Below, piece after piece: positions 23,051-33,513 of a stretch of 64,000 nt of DNA. Source of the stretch: Blepharisma japonicum (Eukaryota > Ciliophora > Heterotrichea > Heterotrichida > Blepharismidae); NCBI GenBank assembly GCA_949751835.1, contig CATKHK010000081.1, positions 62,001 through 126,000 on the forward strand. Reading direction: 5' to 3'. The notes under the pieces are model-generated. The model saw only the letters and a list, made by a program, of their open reading frames with translations. It was not told the DNA's origin and did no database searches. The translations under genes and the position numbers were made by a program. Position 1 is the first letter of the stretch. Each line of letters opens with the position of its first letter.

Positions 23051-23348
23051 ATTAATAGTGTAGATTTGAAAATAGTTCTGTTTATCCATATAATAAATGC
23101 ATTATGGCTAGGAAACTCCGCAATCTGACTTTTCCCAAAAGACTTCAAACTTTTGTAGCTAGGTCTTTCTCCATCACTTAGAGTTTTAGCAGATCTATTT
23201 ACTATAGGATCAGGAACTCAGTCATTCTTAGGCACTATTTATAGAAAATGGCAAAGATATTATATAGCAGCATAATACATTATTATGCCTCTGCTTGGAA
23301 AAGATATATTATTTAAGTAATAATATATTAATAAATACTTTATTAACA

Positions 23349-25268
23349 TTAACTCATTTTTGCTTTTTTCCTCAGTCGATTTTCCAAGTGATATCGAGGG
23401 TCAGAATCCCCTTTAATTTGATAATGTGATTTCAAAGTAAAAAATCATATGTATAGAAATCCCATAAAAGAATACACAGCAATAATAGTGTCAAATAAAT
23501 ACGGATATTGCTGTGGCGGCTCCATAAACTCCATCAGGTGAATTAGGATTATTCCTATATACCACAGCGTCAAATTGTGTCCTTTACGGTCTTGAAAATA
23601 ATTCAGTGTTTTAATTACGTCTCCAGCCATAACATAAAAAACAATTGATAAGCAAAAGTATGCAAATCTCAGTCCATCCTTAATCATAAGTGGGTACATA
23701 CTAAATGTTCCCATTAAAACGTAAAATCTAAATAATTCAGGTGTGTCTATTACTGATAATAAAGAAAATGGCAGCAGAGGAATCAAGATCGTTTTCTCAT
23801 GCACATGATAAGAGAACAAGAAAAACGATAAAGAAACCCCTGAAAGTGCATGCAAAAAGCTCAAATTAATTGGTTTCCTTTTGAATAAAAGCACCAAAAA
23901 TGGAAGTGATGCAGAAAGCGTAAGTAGTGCTGAGAGCAGTGCAAGCAAATTTGCAGGGAATAGTTCTTTGTATTTAATAAAAATAGATGAGACGCACCAA
24001 AAAGTGGCCACTTTATCTTCAAATATTCCTCTTTGTAATGGGAATATTCTTGAAATAACTTGTGTAATATCGCTAATTGAGCTTATCCAAGGTATCCAGA
24101 TAATAATCGTTGTAATAATTCCACAGCCAATAATATTGGATAAAGTCAAAACAATTTCTGCTGCCATAATTCCCCATCTAATATTTGGTTGAAATCTCAT
24201 ACTCTGATGCCTCGCCCGTTTCCACGCTTTTGCCATCCAAATGCAGCCAAAAGGAAGCACATAATAAAGCGCCATTTGTTTAAAATTCAAAGCAAGAGCA
24301 AGCACTACCGCGGAAAGTCCTAAATAATCATAATAAACCAATACAACAGCCCAAAGCGAAAACCCTAACATAATGCTGTTATATTGAAAGTGTCCATTGT
24401 CAATCAATAATAATGGAGGTGATAAAAATATAAGTATGATTGCTGAGTACTTTATTCCTCCTGATAGGTATCGATAATACATTTTAAAGAACATAAATAC
24501 TGCAGGAATAAATACAAATAAATCACCTAATATCACACTTAGCCTCATAAAGAGTTTATGGCTTGATGTTAAATATCCTCTAGATTCTCCTAAAACCATA
24601 GACTCAGGCTCTATCATGGAACTGACAGATCCCAAAAACCATGAATGCCAAGCAGTTAAAGGAGGATAATCAAGTCCCCAGTACTCCAAATCATTCTCCG
24701 TTGAATCTTTATACCACTTATCAGGAGACAAATTCGTCGTTATTTCCATTCAATGCCTTTGAGCTTCATAATCTCCATATTTAGGATGATTATCATATCC
24801 AGAATGGGGCTGTGCGATCATTGCAACTCTTACCAATAAAGCTAGCAAAACCACAATAATAATGCTTCATTTTCAGTACATTGAAAATATTTCAGCCAAA
24901 AGCGATCTTCCACGAGCTTTATATGAGTGATGGGCGTAATGGACAAGCTTTTCTATGACTGAAGACAAATTTATGACCGGAATTCAGGATTCTCCTAGGA
25001 CATGCTCAAGGATGTTTTCATCGTCGTAAAATTCAGTGAGGGAGGTTAGTTTGTCGGAGACTGAAAGAGATACTTTGGGGGATTGGAATGGGTAGCGCTC
25101 TGGCAGATGAATGAAAAATTTTACTGGAAAGGTTTGGACTTCAGTAATTATTTCTAAGCTTCTGCTGCAGTCAGGGAAATCGAGGGTATAGTTTGTAGGT
25201 TCCAGCTTTTTTAAGAGCTCTCTTTCTTTTTGAAGCCTTGTTTCGCGGATGTCATTCTTATCTTCCAT
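23349..25268 (-). CDS. ALG6: ALG6 glucosyltransferase fused to an N-terminal E2/UEV-like domain
   Basis: One open frame of 639 aa with TGA as Trp. Residues ~170-600 are ALG6, the ER enzyme that adds the first glucose from dolichyl-phosphate-glucose to the lipid-linked oligosaccharide. Visible motifs are YGDYEAQRHWMEIT (catalytic-loop Asp166), DLEYWGLDYPPLTAWHSW, HKLFMR and DNGHFQYNSIMLGF, plus many membrane helices and a basic C-terminus. Residues 1-~120 look like a ubiquitin-conjugating (E2) fold. They have an N-terminal helix RLQKERELLKKLEP, the PERYPFQSPKV turn, and the conserved E2 Trp in ESWIPVINLSSVI, itself encoded by TGA. The position of the E2 catalytic Cys reads ENILEHVLG, so it would be an inactive UEV-like variant. 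With a standard stop the two parts would look like separate genes, but they are in one frame with no stop between them. Confidence 0.82.
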
Positions 25269-25511
25269 TTTATATTTCTAATATAACACTCTTATGCTTT
25301 AGACTAATTAAAGAAGCAGAGATTAGTAAAAAGGTTAAAAAGTGTTAATCAACTAAAAGAAACTGATTAGAACGCCATAGACAGATATTTGATATTATAT
25401 TTGAAAATATACACATATGATATAAAATTTGATAGCCTTTAATAGTTTTACATCATCTGAAAATCATAGCGTGATATTTATATTCAATACACAATTTTAA
25501 TTTAAAATTAA

Positions 25512-27392
25512 ATGGGTGGTTGTTGTGGCTGTTGCGCTCATCAAGATTATTATGATGAAATCAAAGAACTCGATGAAGATCTTGTGGACCTTAAATCAAT
25601 CTCAAAGCCAACTACTTCAAGCATTCTCACATCCCCAAGCCCTTCTAATGATGAAATAATTAGAGATTTTCTTTCAGGATTTTATCAATTGATGCACAAT
25701 GAACAAAAATCCTTTTCTGCCTTTATCCATTCTTTTATAGAATACCTAGGAAACGCAGGACAATATATTCATGAAATTGGAATAAATACAAAAATCAACC
25801 AAATGAGGGATTCTCAAGGCACAGATAAGATGAAGAAATATATGGAGTTAAGAATGGAAGAAACTGATATGGAAAAAAGGTTAATTGAACAGCTTGTACA
25901 GGTTGCTGAAAGATTGCATGAAATTGATAATGAAAAGGCAGAACAATTAAAAGACGAGTTTAATTTACTTTTTACTCTTGTGGAAGAGACTAATCCATTA
26001 AAATCTCAAATCGAGCTATTAAAAAACAAAGAAGATGAATATTTGTCACAAAAAGGAATGAATTTAGCCCAGACTGCTCTGAGGTTTGTAAATCGAATTA
26101 AATTAGAAAGAGAATTGACTTCAATCAAAATCCAACTTATGGATAAGAGTCAAGGGACTGGTGATGATGTCAAAAAATTAAGGGAAATTGAAGAAGTTGT
26201 GGAAAAAGCTTATAAATTGAGTGCCAATAATCTTCAAAAGGTATCTGAAGAAATGACAGGAAAAGAATATGGAAAATTTGAGGAGATTAGAAAAGAAATT
26301 TCAGAAACATATGAATTTAGTGCTGAAGGTATCATGGATTCAATTAAGCATAAAACTGAAGCTATTTTTAAAATTCAATCAGAAGTCAGCAGTTTTTTGA
26401 ATGAAAATTTAGTTGAAAATGAAATTAAATCCCTAGAAAGAAAAGTGAAAGAGTTAGTTGAAAATTTGGAAAATACAAGAAGAGTGCACTTGCCTGTTGT
26501 ACAAAAAGCTTTTGGAATTAATGAAAAATACAGCCCTTTAAGTTTTAATGAAGAAGAGCTCAAGCATAATAGAGGCGGATATAAATCTGTTTCTGATCTA
26601 CATATAAAAATAACTGATTTATTGGTAGCAATCTCTGCCCAAGATAATTATTTGCCTAAAACAGTCGAAGGAATCAATGAAATCCATGATAAATTTTCTA
26701 ATATAGATACTCAGCTCCAAGATTTAATAAAAAAAGAAATAAGGGACTTATCCAATACAGTTTCACTAGAGAATTCTGAGCTAAGAGAAAATTTAGAAAA
26801 AATTAAAACACTCTCAAGTGGGCTAGAAATCGACCCTTTCATGAGTATCATTCAATACACATTACAAATATCTGAAAGAATGAAAATCATGGATGATATT
26901 GATTCATTAAGAAAATCCGCCAGGGATATCTACAACAGAGATAGTATTAAATTAAAGAGTTCATACAATGAAATGCTCAGCGAAATGGAATCCAAAAAAT
27001 CATTAGCCGAGTCAGAGTTAGAGCAGCTTCAAACTAAGCTAAAATCGTTAGAACACAGTGCGGAAAAAGATAAAGAATTAATAAATAAATTCACCCAGCT
27101 GAGCTCTGAGCAAGAGCTAGAAATCACAAAACTGAAAAATTCTTTATCCTCTCTCACAGTTGAAAGTCAAGAATTCACTGATAAAATATCCAGTCTAGAA
27201 GAAGAAAATGAGTCTTTAGAAAAAAATGAAAAAAAAATCAAGAAAAATCTGAGAGAAAAAGAAAACGAAGTAAGAGAAGCTAATGAAAAAATAGTAGTTT
27301 TGGAAGAAGATATTGAAAAATTAAAGGTAGAATTACACAATCTGAAAGAAGCTTTGGAAAAAAAAGAAAGCGAAGTTGAGGTTATAGAATAA
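25512..27392 (+). CDS. N-terminally lipidated long coiled-coil protein (predicted)
   Basis: 626 aa, no TGA and no visible intron. The N-terminus MGGCCGCCAHQDYYDE has Gly2 suited to N-myristoylation and four nearby cysteines suited to palmitoylation, so stable membrane attachment is predicted. Residues ~50-480 are largely helical, with a conserved-looking segment 'VVQKAFGINEKYSPLSFNEE'. Residues ~480-626 are a long heptad-type Glu/Lys coiled coil. No known family is recognised. A membrane-to-cytoskeleton tether at the cortex or ciliary membrane is a reasonable guess from architecture only. It shares a 243-bp divergent promoter region with the ALG6 fusion gene. Confidence 0.8.
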   Translation: MGGCCGCCAHQDYYDEIKELDEDLVDLKSISKPTTSSILTSPSPSNDEIIRDFLSGFYQLMHNEQKSFSAFIHSFIEYLGNAGQYIHEIGINTKINQMRDSQGTDKMKKYMELRMEETDMEKRLIEQLVQVAERLHEIDNEKAEQLKDEFNLLFTLVEETNPLKSQIELLKNKEDEYLSQKGMNLAQTALRFVNRIKLERELTSIKIQLMDKSQGTGDDVKKLREIEEVVEKAYKLSANNLQKVSEEMTGKEYGKFEEIRKEISETYEFSAEGIMDSIKHKTEAIFKIQSEVSSFLNENLVENEIKSLERKVKELVENLENTRRVHLPVVQKAFGINEKYSPLSFNEEELKHNRGGYKSVSDLHIKITDLLVAISAQDNYLPKTVEGINEIHDKFSNIDTQLQDLIKKEIRDLSNTVSLENSELRENLEKIKTLSSGLEIDPFMSIIQYTLQISERMKIMDDIDSLRKSARDIYNRDSIKLKSSYNEMLSEMESKKSLAESELEQLQTKLKSLEHSAEKDKELINKFTQLSSEQELEITKLKNSLSSLTVESQEFTDKISSLEEENESLEKNEKKIKKNLREKENEVREANEKIVVLEEDIEKLKVELHNLKEALEKKESEVEVIE

Positions 27393-27515
27393 ACTTTAAT
27401 GATTTTTTCATTTTATCAAGTATTTATTATATTAATTCAATATACCAGATTTAACATTATACTTTTTGCTATATTATAAAACAATCCAGTTTGCATATAC
27501 CTGAAAATTAATATA

Positions 27516-29279
27516 ATGGAACAAAAAAGTCACAAATGGATTTTCAAAGTACTTGCCAAAAATAATGCCCACGTTTCTCTTCTTGATACTTTCTTTTTGA
27601 AATCTGGAACCCTTGAGTTTCTAATTTACACAGATAACGACGGCTACGTTCGCCAAAAGCTCCCACGAGATCTCCAATATCGAAATCTTGGCGACCTCTT
27701 AATTAGCCTTAAAAAAGAGTTCAAGGCTTTCCAAAAAGTCTCAAACTTCGGAAAATACGCTTGCATTATTGTTGGCCGAAACTTAAAAGTAAAATTAGAT
27801 CTTGCAGGTCTAAAAGAATACCGAAACCGAGTACAAACTTTCCCACTGTTACAGTATCTCCAAAAAATAAAACCACACAATCGAAGCGACGAAGGCTGAT
27901 ACACACTGACTTTGACTTATACAGAAAAGACCTACAAAAGTGAATTTTTATGAAAGGAAATAGATAAAGAAATACCTAGCACCCAAAGACTTGTCTTTGA
28001 GATCGCTAAAAATATTGCCACAGTTATTATAAGCCTTGTTGAAAAAGAAGAAGGAGATAGAAAAAGGGTAGTAAAATTGGAGATGAATTTGACCCTTGAT
28101 GACTTAGGAGTGCTATGGCTCATGAGTTGTAACTGCACGTTAAACCTAAAAGAAGAAATGATAAAAAATGAAACAACTGGGAACGAAATTGTGCAAATTT
28201 TTGATATCAGATCGAGGACTAGAAAAAAGACACTGTATAAGGATAGAAATGAAGACTCAGATAAACCAAAAATTATAAGGAGTGATTCACCTATTAGAAT
28301 TAAGAGTCCAAATAATTCTAATAATGGGCCTACTCCACGGCCTAGCGAAGAAGGACCTCCTAATCACCCTCCTAGTCATCCTCCTTTAAACAGAACTTTA
28401 TCAATAACCGCACAACGACTTTCATTTGGCATAGACCAAAAATCTATAAATGGCGGAATGTCTCCAGAGCATCGTAGAGTCAATAGGTCCAAAACCACCC
28501 AGTATGCTCCATTTTCGTTCCATGCTTTCAATTACAAATTTTTCCGTGACCCAGACCCATGTAAAAATAGCAACGCATCTTTAACAGAAGAAAGCTCGAT
28601 GGAAGAGGATGAAGACTCTTTATCAGATGGCAGCATAAATGTCCATTTTTTGGAAATTTTGGGACGTGAAAGATGCAAAATCAAATGCAGAGTGGGGAAT
28701 CCTTTAAGAAATCCAACACCAGGGGTTGAAGAACTGAAACAAGAAATGAGACATATAAGGGAAAGAATAAAAAGCTATGAAGAAGAAAGTGCTGCAAGGA
28801 GGAATATGAATAGACGAAATTCGAGGTGCATAAGGAAAAATTCATGAATCGCGAGTAAAAAAATCAAGCCAAACCAATTTTATGATAATATTTTGAGGTC
28901 TGATACAAAAACTAATTTACAAACAATGAAAGTGGAAAATGGGCTGCTATCGCCTTTATCAAGTATAGATTCTCCAGCTTCGCCTTTGAAATTAAAAAAG
29001 ATTGCATCAAAAAGTATTGAAAATGGCAAGTCGAGGACACCTAAAACGCTGCCAAGTCATAATGCTCAGCCTTTATTAAATACATTACATTGAAAAGCAA
29101 ACACAGCTACTCATAGTCCTTCAAATTTCAAAGATTCTAAAAAAATTGGAAGCCCAAATCCTTCCCTTCCAGCATTAAGTAGAATAACTTCGCATCTTTT
29201 GCAAGTTCCGAAGAATAGAAAGCTTGAGTTTAATCCACTATCAACCTACCACTCCAGATTCCGTTCTCTTCAAACATAA
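27516..29279 (+). CDS. Uncharacterised protein with N-terminal beta-rich domain and disordered tail
   Basis: 587 aa with several TGA read as Trp; without that the frame would break into four pieces. Residues 1-~210 alternate hydrophobic strands (HKWIFKVLAKNNAHVS, WYTLTLTYTEKTYKS, GVLWLMSCNCTLNLK) and could be a C2-like or other beta-sandwich domain, perhaps the NT-C2 type. This is a weak guess. The remainder is low complexity: Pro-rich (PSEEGPPNHPPSHPPLN), acidic (EESSMEEDEDSLSDG), a short coiled coil near residues 405-430, and Ser/Lys-rich to the end. It may be a cytosolic scaffold with phosphorylation sites. It ends TAA at 29277-29279. Confidence 0.72.
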
Positions 29280-29501
29280 CAAATAGCATGTATAGAGACC
29301 CAATTAATTTTAACTGATAATTTAGAAAATAAAAGCAGATTATTTATAGATCCAAGAATTTATTGGATAATTTAAATTAATGCAAGATATGATTTATCCA
29401 GTAATATTAATTACTTATTTTTTCCCAAATTTTCTTCTCATTATGATTATGTATAGATTTATATCTAATTGATACCTTAAAAATCCTAGTTTCTTTATTT
29501 T

Positions 29502-29960
29502 TTAATTAGGAACTTTTAATAGCTTAGGAACAAGGTGATCATCACAGTGTAGCTTCAATTTCAATGAATCCACAAACTCAGCCCCACTTTTTTCATCAAA
29601 CAGCTCTGGATAATATTTTCGAAATAGAATTTCTAGCATCTCTAGTTCTTGATCTGATCCAATATCATCAATCTGATTCTTGCTTTTAAACTCAGAGATG
29701 TTTACATTAAGATCCCCTATCAGCTGCACAACTCTGTAACTTGCTCCATTTTGTTCCATTAAAGCTCTAAAAGTGTTTCTTCTTTCTTCTAAACTTTTAT
29801 CATAAGGTGATGGAATTGAAAGATAGTCAAATTCTCTTCCATTATTCAAGCGAAAGACTTCTTTTAAGTATCATAGATTGTATTTATCAAGATTCCATGT
29901 TGTCGCTAACCCTATAGCAGCTCCAGTTGAGAAGAGTAAAGCCTGCCTAAAAATTTGCAT
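29502..29960 (-). CDS. Small protein with N-terminal membrane anchor or targeting signal
   Basis: 152 aa with one TGA as Trp. It starts MQIFRQALLFSTGAAIGLAT, a signal-anchor or mitochondrial-type leader; a membrane anchor followed by 'TWNLDKYNLWYLKEVFRL' is also possible. The soluble remainder is acidic and helical (ELEMLEILFRKYYPELFDEK). The family is not recognised. The start is only 51 bp from the divergent ATG at 30012, so the two genes share a very short bidirectional promoter. Confidence 0.65.
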
Positions 29961-30011
29961 CTTTTATAATAAAGATTGTTGGAATATTTTATTTGCTAGG
30001 AATAATGAAAA

Positions 30012-30542
30012 ATGAAGGCTAAACGGAATATGACACCTGATATAAAAAGGGAAAAAAGCTTAAGGTTTACACCAATTTTCCATAAGCATTTCAATGAGAG
30101 GTCTGAAAGCGTAAAAGAAGTGAAGCAAAGAAGCATTGTCTATGAAAGATTTGCAAATAGGTCGCCTTCACCAACTGGAGGGTCAGAAGAGATTTTGCAT
30201 TTAAAAGCTGAAAGATTGGAAGCGTTCAGAGATTTGTTTTCTTATGAAGAACTTTATGATCATAAGTTGTCAATGAGGGTGAGGATTAAAAAAACATTAG
30301 ATCAGTATAGAGAAATTTCGATAAGAATGAAAGAAATGAGTAGCCAAATTGAAGAGGAGAAAGAACTGTTGGGGTTAATTGAGAATGAGCTTAGTATACC
30401 TTTGGAAAGCTTTCAAGTTGAACCAACAAAATTTAATGAAATTCAAAGAGATTTAAATGAAGAAAATAAGCGAAACGTAGAGGATTCAATGAGAGAAAGC
30501 AAAAATATATGGGATCTTGAAGAGTCGAATGAGGATTATTAG
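30012..30542 (+). CDS. Small helical protein of unknown function
   Basis: 176 aa. A basic N-terminus (MKAKRNMTPDIKREKSLRFT) is followed by a possible SPSPTGG phosphosite cluster and two helical segments. Residues ~60-95 contain 'ERLEAFRDLFSYEELYDHKL', then a coiled coil to ~125. The C-terminus is acidic and Asn-rich. There is no TGA, intron or known domain. It is divergent from the gene ending upstream at 29960 with a 51-bp spacer. Confidence 0.65.
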   Translation: MKAKRNMTPDIKREKSLRFTPIFHKHFNERSESVKEVKQRSIVYERFANRSPSPTGGSEEILHLKAERLEAFRDLFSYEELYDHKLSMRVRIKKTLDQYREISIRMKEMSSQIEEEKELLGLIENELSIPLESFQVEPTKFNEIQRDLNEENKRNVEDSMRESKNIWDLEESNEDY

Positions 30543-30644
30543 GAGCCAAACTGAGAATGTGGCGGTGAACTGTTGTAGATGTATATAGTTAAAGAATAGC
30601 AAGATTAGCATAAGGTAATAATTAGCAAGATATTTTATAGTAAG

Positions 30645-31040
30645 TTATGTAAGTAGAGGATGCGATACAGGTTTAAAGTCATAAAATACGTTGACGTCTC
30701 CGCTTTGAATCAGTCCAAGCTCCATAAGGCTTGCAGTCAGTGGTGCTGGATCATCGGGCCTATATTTATGGAGAGAAATAGAAATATCCCTTGCAGCACC
30801 TCCATATAGCTCAGCAATTTTATCATGAATTGTCATGACTTTTGTATTTATGGGAACTTCAAGCTGAAAATCCATGGGATAGCCAAGTGGATTCACCAGT
30901 TTCATATTCAGTCTTACAACAGGAAGTGCATTTCGGGGTATTTCTGGCACATCTGGTACGTCATAAAGATTCGGTAACAACTCTCGCTTTTTCTTTCCTA
31001 GCTTTTTCTTTTTCCCTTTTTTTAACTTCTTGCCTGCCAT
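30645..31040 (-). CDS. Ubiquitin-like fold small protein
   Basis: 131 aa. An extremely basic N-terminal ~25 residues (MAGKKLKKGKKKKLGKKKRE) is followed by PNLYDVPDVPEIPRN and a beta-grasp-like domain. That domain runs NMKLVNPLGYPMDFQLEVP, TKVMTIHDKIAELYGG, DISISLHKY and LMELGLIQSGDVNVFYDF. The order of strands, helix and closing 'G-D-V' strand resembles ubiquitin-like domains, but there is no terminal Gly-Gly, so it is not a conjugated modifier. Similar small ubiquitin-like proteins occur in cilia, but I cannot name an orthologue. It is convergent with the gene ending at 30542 (102 bp apart). Confidence 0.7.
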   Translation of the reverse strand: MAGKKLKKGKKKKLGKKKRELLPNLYDVPDVPEIPRNALPVVRLNMKLVNPLGYPMDFQLEVPINTKVMTIHDKIAELYGGAARDISISLHKYRPDDPAPLTASLMELGLIQSGDVNVFYDFKPVSHPLLT

Positions 31041-31402
31041 TTTAAATTATCTAAATTACCTTTTAGAATATTTTTTATTGCAGAAAGCACTCTATTTATA
31101 CCTGAAAATTTTCATACTGGATAGAAAATGGTTTTTAAATGTTATTGAATTGTAAAATTTTTCTATTGACTGCCTTATAAGTAATAATTATAGGCCTTTT
31201 TAAGCATATAAAATTTGTTTTTCCTTGGAAAGCTAATTAATTTCATAATTTATAAAATTTGCGCATTTATGCAACAGTACTCTTAGATGTTATTAATTTA
31301 TTTGATTAAAATTTTAATTTTTGTATTTGGTATTTATTATCATTCAGATAACGCAAAGAGCATCAGCGTGTTGACGAAATCTTTTCATGCTTCTTCTATA
31401 AT
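31041..31402. other. Divergent intergenic region
   Basis: 362 bp of AT-rich DNA between the ubiquitin-like gene and the first SHIPPO-like gene. Its last ~60 bp (TTCAGATAACGCA, CTTTTCATGCTTCTTCTATA) recur before the second SHIPPO-like gene and probably form the duplicated promoter. Nothing else is seen. Confidence 0.6.
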
Positions 31403-33094
31403 ATGTCTAACAATTGTTTGGATCTAGAACATACATTTCCGTATGCAGAATCAAATATAGATCGTTACTTATCTCCCTATTCATCTCGCTCTCGCTCACC
31501 AAATTCTGGCACCTCTAACTTAAATTCGAGAAGAATAAGAGCTAATTCTTTATTAGGAGAATTTGAAGAACTTGAATTAAAGTTTTCCCAATATGATATG
31601 ATTAAAGTTCCTGAATTTCGATTTAAGAAAGAAGATTTAATTAAAGAAATAAAAAACCTCACTAATTTTTCGGCAACACCATCTCCAGAGTCTGGAAATA
31701 AAGATCTTAGTCTTAGAATAAAAAGGGATTTACTGTCATCACCATTTACAAAAACTAGGTTCAAAAGTCCTACTTTTAGCATTAATTGCGTTAACTTAGG
31801 GCCTGGTAATTATTCACCAAATCAAAAGAAAATAATTTCAGGGGGATATTTCCCAATTCAACCCAGATTTGATGAAACTTTTGAAGATAAAGTTGAATGG
31901 TTTTTAAGCAAAAGAAGAAAAAAGAATTTAAGCTTTTCTAATAAAATAAGTGCTAGAAATCAAGACATGACACAGTATTTGCCTGACAAAAAATCACAAA
32001 TACATTGTGAAAAGGTGCATAAGCACAATATTACTCTTAAAACTGTACAAGAGACTAAGAGGAGGATAGATAAGATGAATAAAGAAACAAAAGAGGACAA
32101 ATGGAAATATAAATTGCAGAGATTCATGTTTAATGAAAAAAGGGCAGAATTTAAACAGATTTTAACATCATGGATTGTTCTAGCATCCATCGTTGGGCTA
32201 CATACTATTTTCTATTATAAAACGGAAGGAAAAAAGGTAAACAATATTTAGAAAAGACGATCTAAAGTACGAAAACTAATCTCATTTCTTTGTTCAATGT
32301 CAATAATTTTAGGAAAACTAAAGTTATCTTTAGTGAAGATTAGAAGAATGAATCTTATAATAATATTAAACAAGAATGTTAAGAGGATAAAAAAATGAGT
32401 AAACAAAAGAAGGTGTTTGCATTTAAAAATTTTGAATACTGAAATCTTTAAAAGAACAAATAATAAAAATACCCTTTTACAACTTATGACTCAATATTGA
32501 AAATATAAAAGGACACTGCAAGTCGGCCTGAAAAGGATAATCGAAATTAAGAAAGCAAGATTTTATGCATTAGGTTTGCTATGGATAAAAATTCAATCAA
32601 ATCTAATAAAAAGATACCGAAAAAGCGGGAAAATAAAAGTTGATAAGCCTGAAAAATTGATACCACAAAAAGTAATTGAAGAAAATCTTCAAAAACACTT
32701 TCAAACTCAAGCAAAATTATACATAGAAAAATTAAATAAATATAAAGTTGAGTGTAGGGAAGCAGATGAATACAAAGAAAGGGAATTAAAGGAAATCGAA
32801 TTTGATGCTTTACTTTCAGAAAAGATTATTTATGAGATAACCGAATGTGCCTACCCTCAAGCTCCTACTTTTATTTTGTACTCAAATGAAAATTTGTTAA
32901 AAAAGCGCGTAATGCAAGTTATTCATTTTTATGCAATAAGTAAAATCCAAGAAGATTACCCCGCTCCAAAAGTCAAAAATCGATTCCAAAGGAGATCAGT
33001 TCAAATATTCCCTGAAGAGTATCTCAGATTTCAAAATAAAATAAAGCATAAAGATGAATCTGAAAGAAGACGCCCTTCTAATTTTGCATTTTAA
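31403..33094 (+). CDS. SHIPPO-like / basic coiled-coil protein, tandem copy A
   Basis: 558 aa after removing a 15-nt intron (32237-32251) and reading TGA as Trp. Without this it looks like two unrelated frames. The N-terminus MSNNCLDLEHTFPYAESN is followed by a Ser-rich stretch, then LNSRRIRANSLLGEFEELEL. An isolated SHIPPO/STPGR-type motif, NLGPGNYSPNQ, comes next, and then IISGGYFPIQPRF. The second half is strongly basic and helical (KRRKKNLSFSNKI; LMTQYWKYKRTLQ). It ends in a conserved domain with FILYSNENLLKKRVMQVIHF, RRSVQIFPEEYLRF and RRRPSNFAF. SHIPPO motifs are typical of microtubule inner or surface proteins of cilia, so an axonemal role is possible. Copy B at 33514 is a whole-gene tandem duplicate including intron and promoter. 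Confidence 0.75.
32237..32251 (+). other. 15-nt intron
   Basis: GTAAACAATATTTAG, phase 0, ending in an in-frame TAG. The same position in the paralogue (34330-34344) carries a matching 15-nt intron, and coding similarity between the two genes continues on both sides. Confidence 0.92.
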
Positions 33095-33513
33095 TAAATT
33101 TTGAATATTTAAATTTAATAATGAGCTATATTTTTCGCCAGCACTCCACATATCAAATAAAGATTTGAAGCAACCAGAACTTAATTTATAAAATGAATAT
33201 AGGACTGATCCTAGTAAACAATTAAATGGATGTTTATAAATATTTTTTACACTTTTTAAGATCATCTAAAAAAGGTGCATTTAAGGTCTTAGTATAGTAA
33301 TATAAAAAGAATTTATTGATTTAAAAAGCGATCTAAAGAATAGTTTAAGGAATCAATTAATGGCTGGTATAATAAAAAATTACTTATTATTTCTTTGCGG
33401 AGAATTAATCTTACTTTATTAAAAATGTATTGATCCTTGCATTTCAATAAGGTTCAGATAACGCATCAAATTATTAGAAATTTGACTACATCTTTTCATT
33501 ACTTCTTCTATAA
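33095..33513. other. Spacer between SHIPPO-like tandem genes
   Basis: 419 bp. The start resembles the 3' flank of copy B (AATAATGAGCT). The end carries the duplicated upstream motif TTCAGATAACGCA and CTTTTCATTACTTCTTCTATA just before the ATG. No separate gene is seen. Confidence 0.6.

Noticed and set aside
23060-23240. Minus-strand open stretch with reasonable amino-acid composition next to the coiled-coil gene
   Set aside because: There is no start codon, a TAA lies just upstream, and it runs into the antisense of the plus-strand gene. It is probably chance.
24984-25268. A free-standing 94-aa E2-like gene upstream of ALG6
   Set aside because: Its apparent stop is TGA on the conserved E2 Trp, and the frame runs on into ALG6.
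32576-33094. A separate gene for the second half of the SHIPPO-like protein
   Set aside because: A 15-nt intron plus TGA=Trp joins it to the first half, and the paralogue shows the same arrangement.
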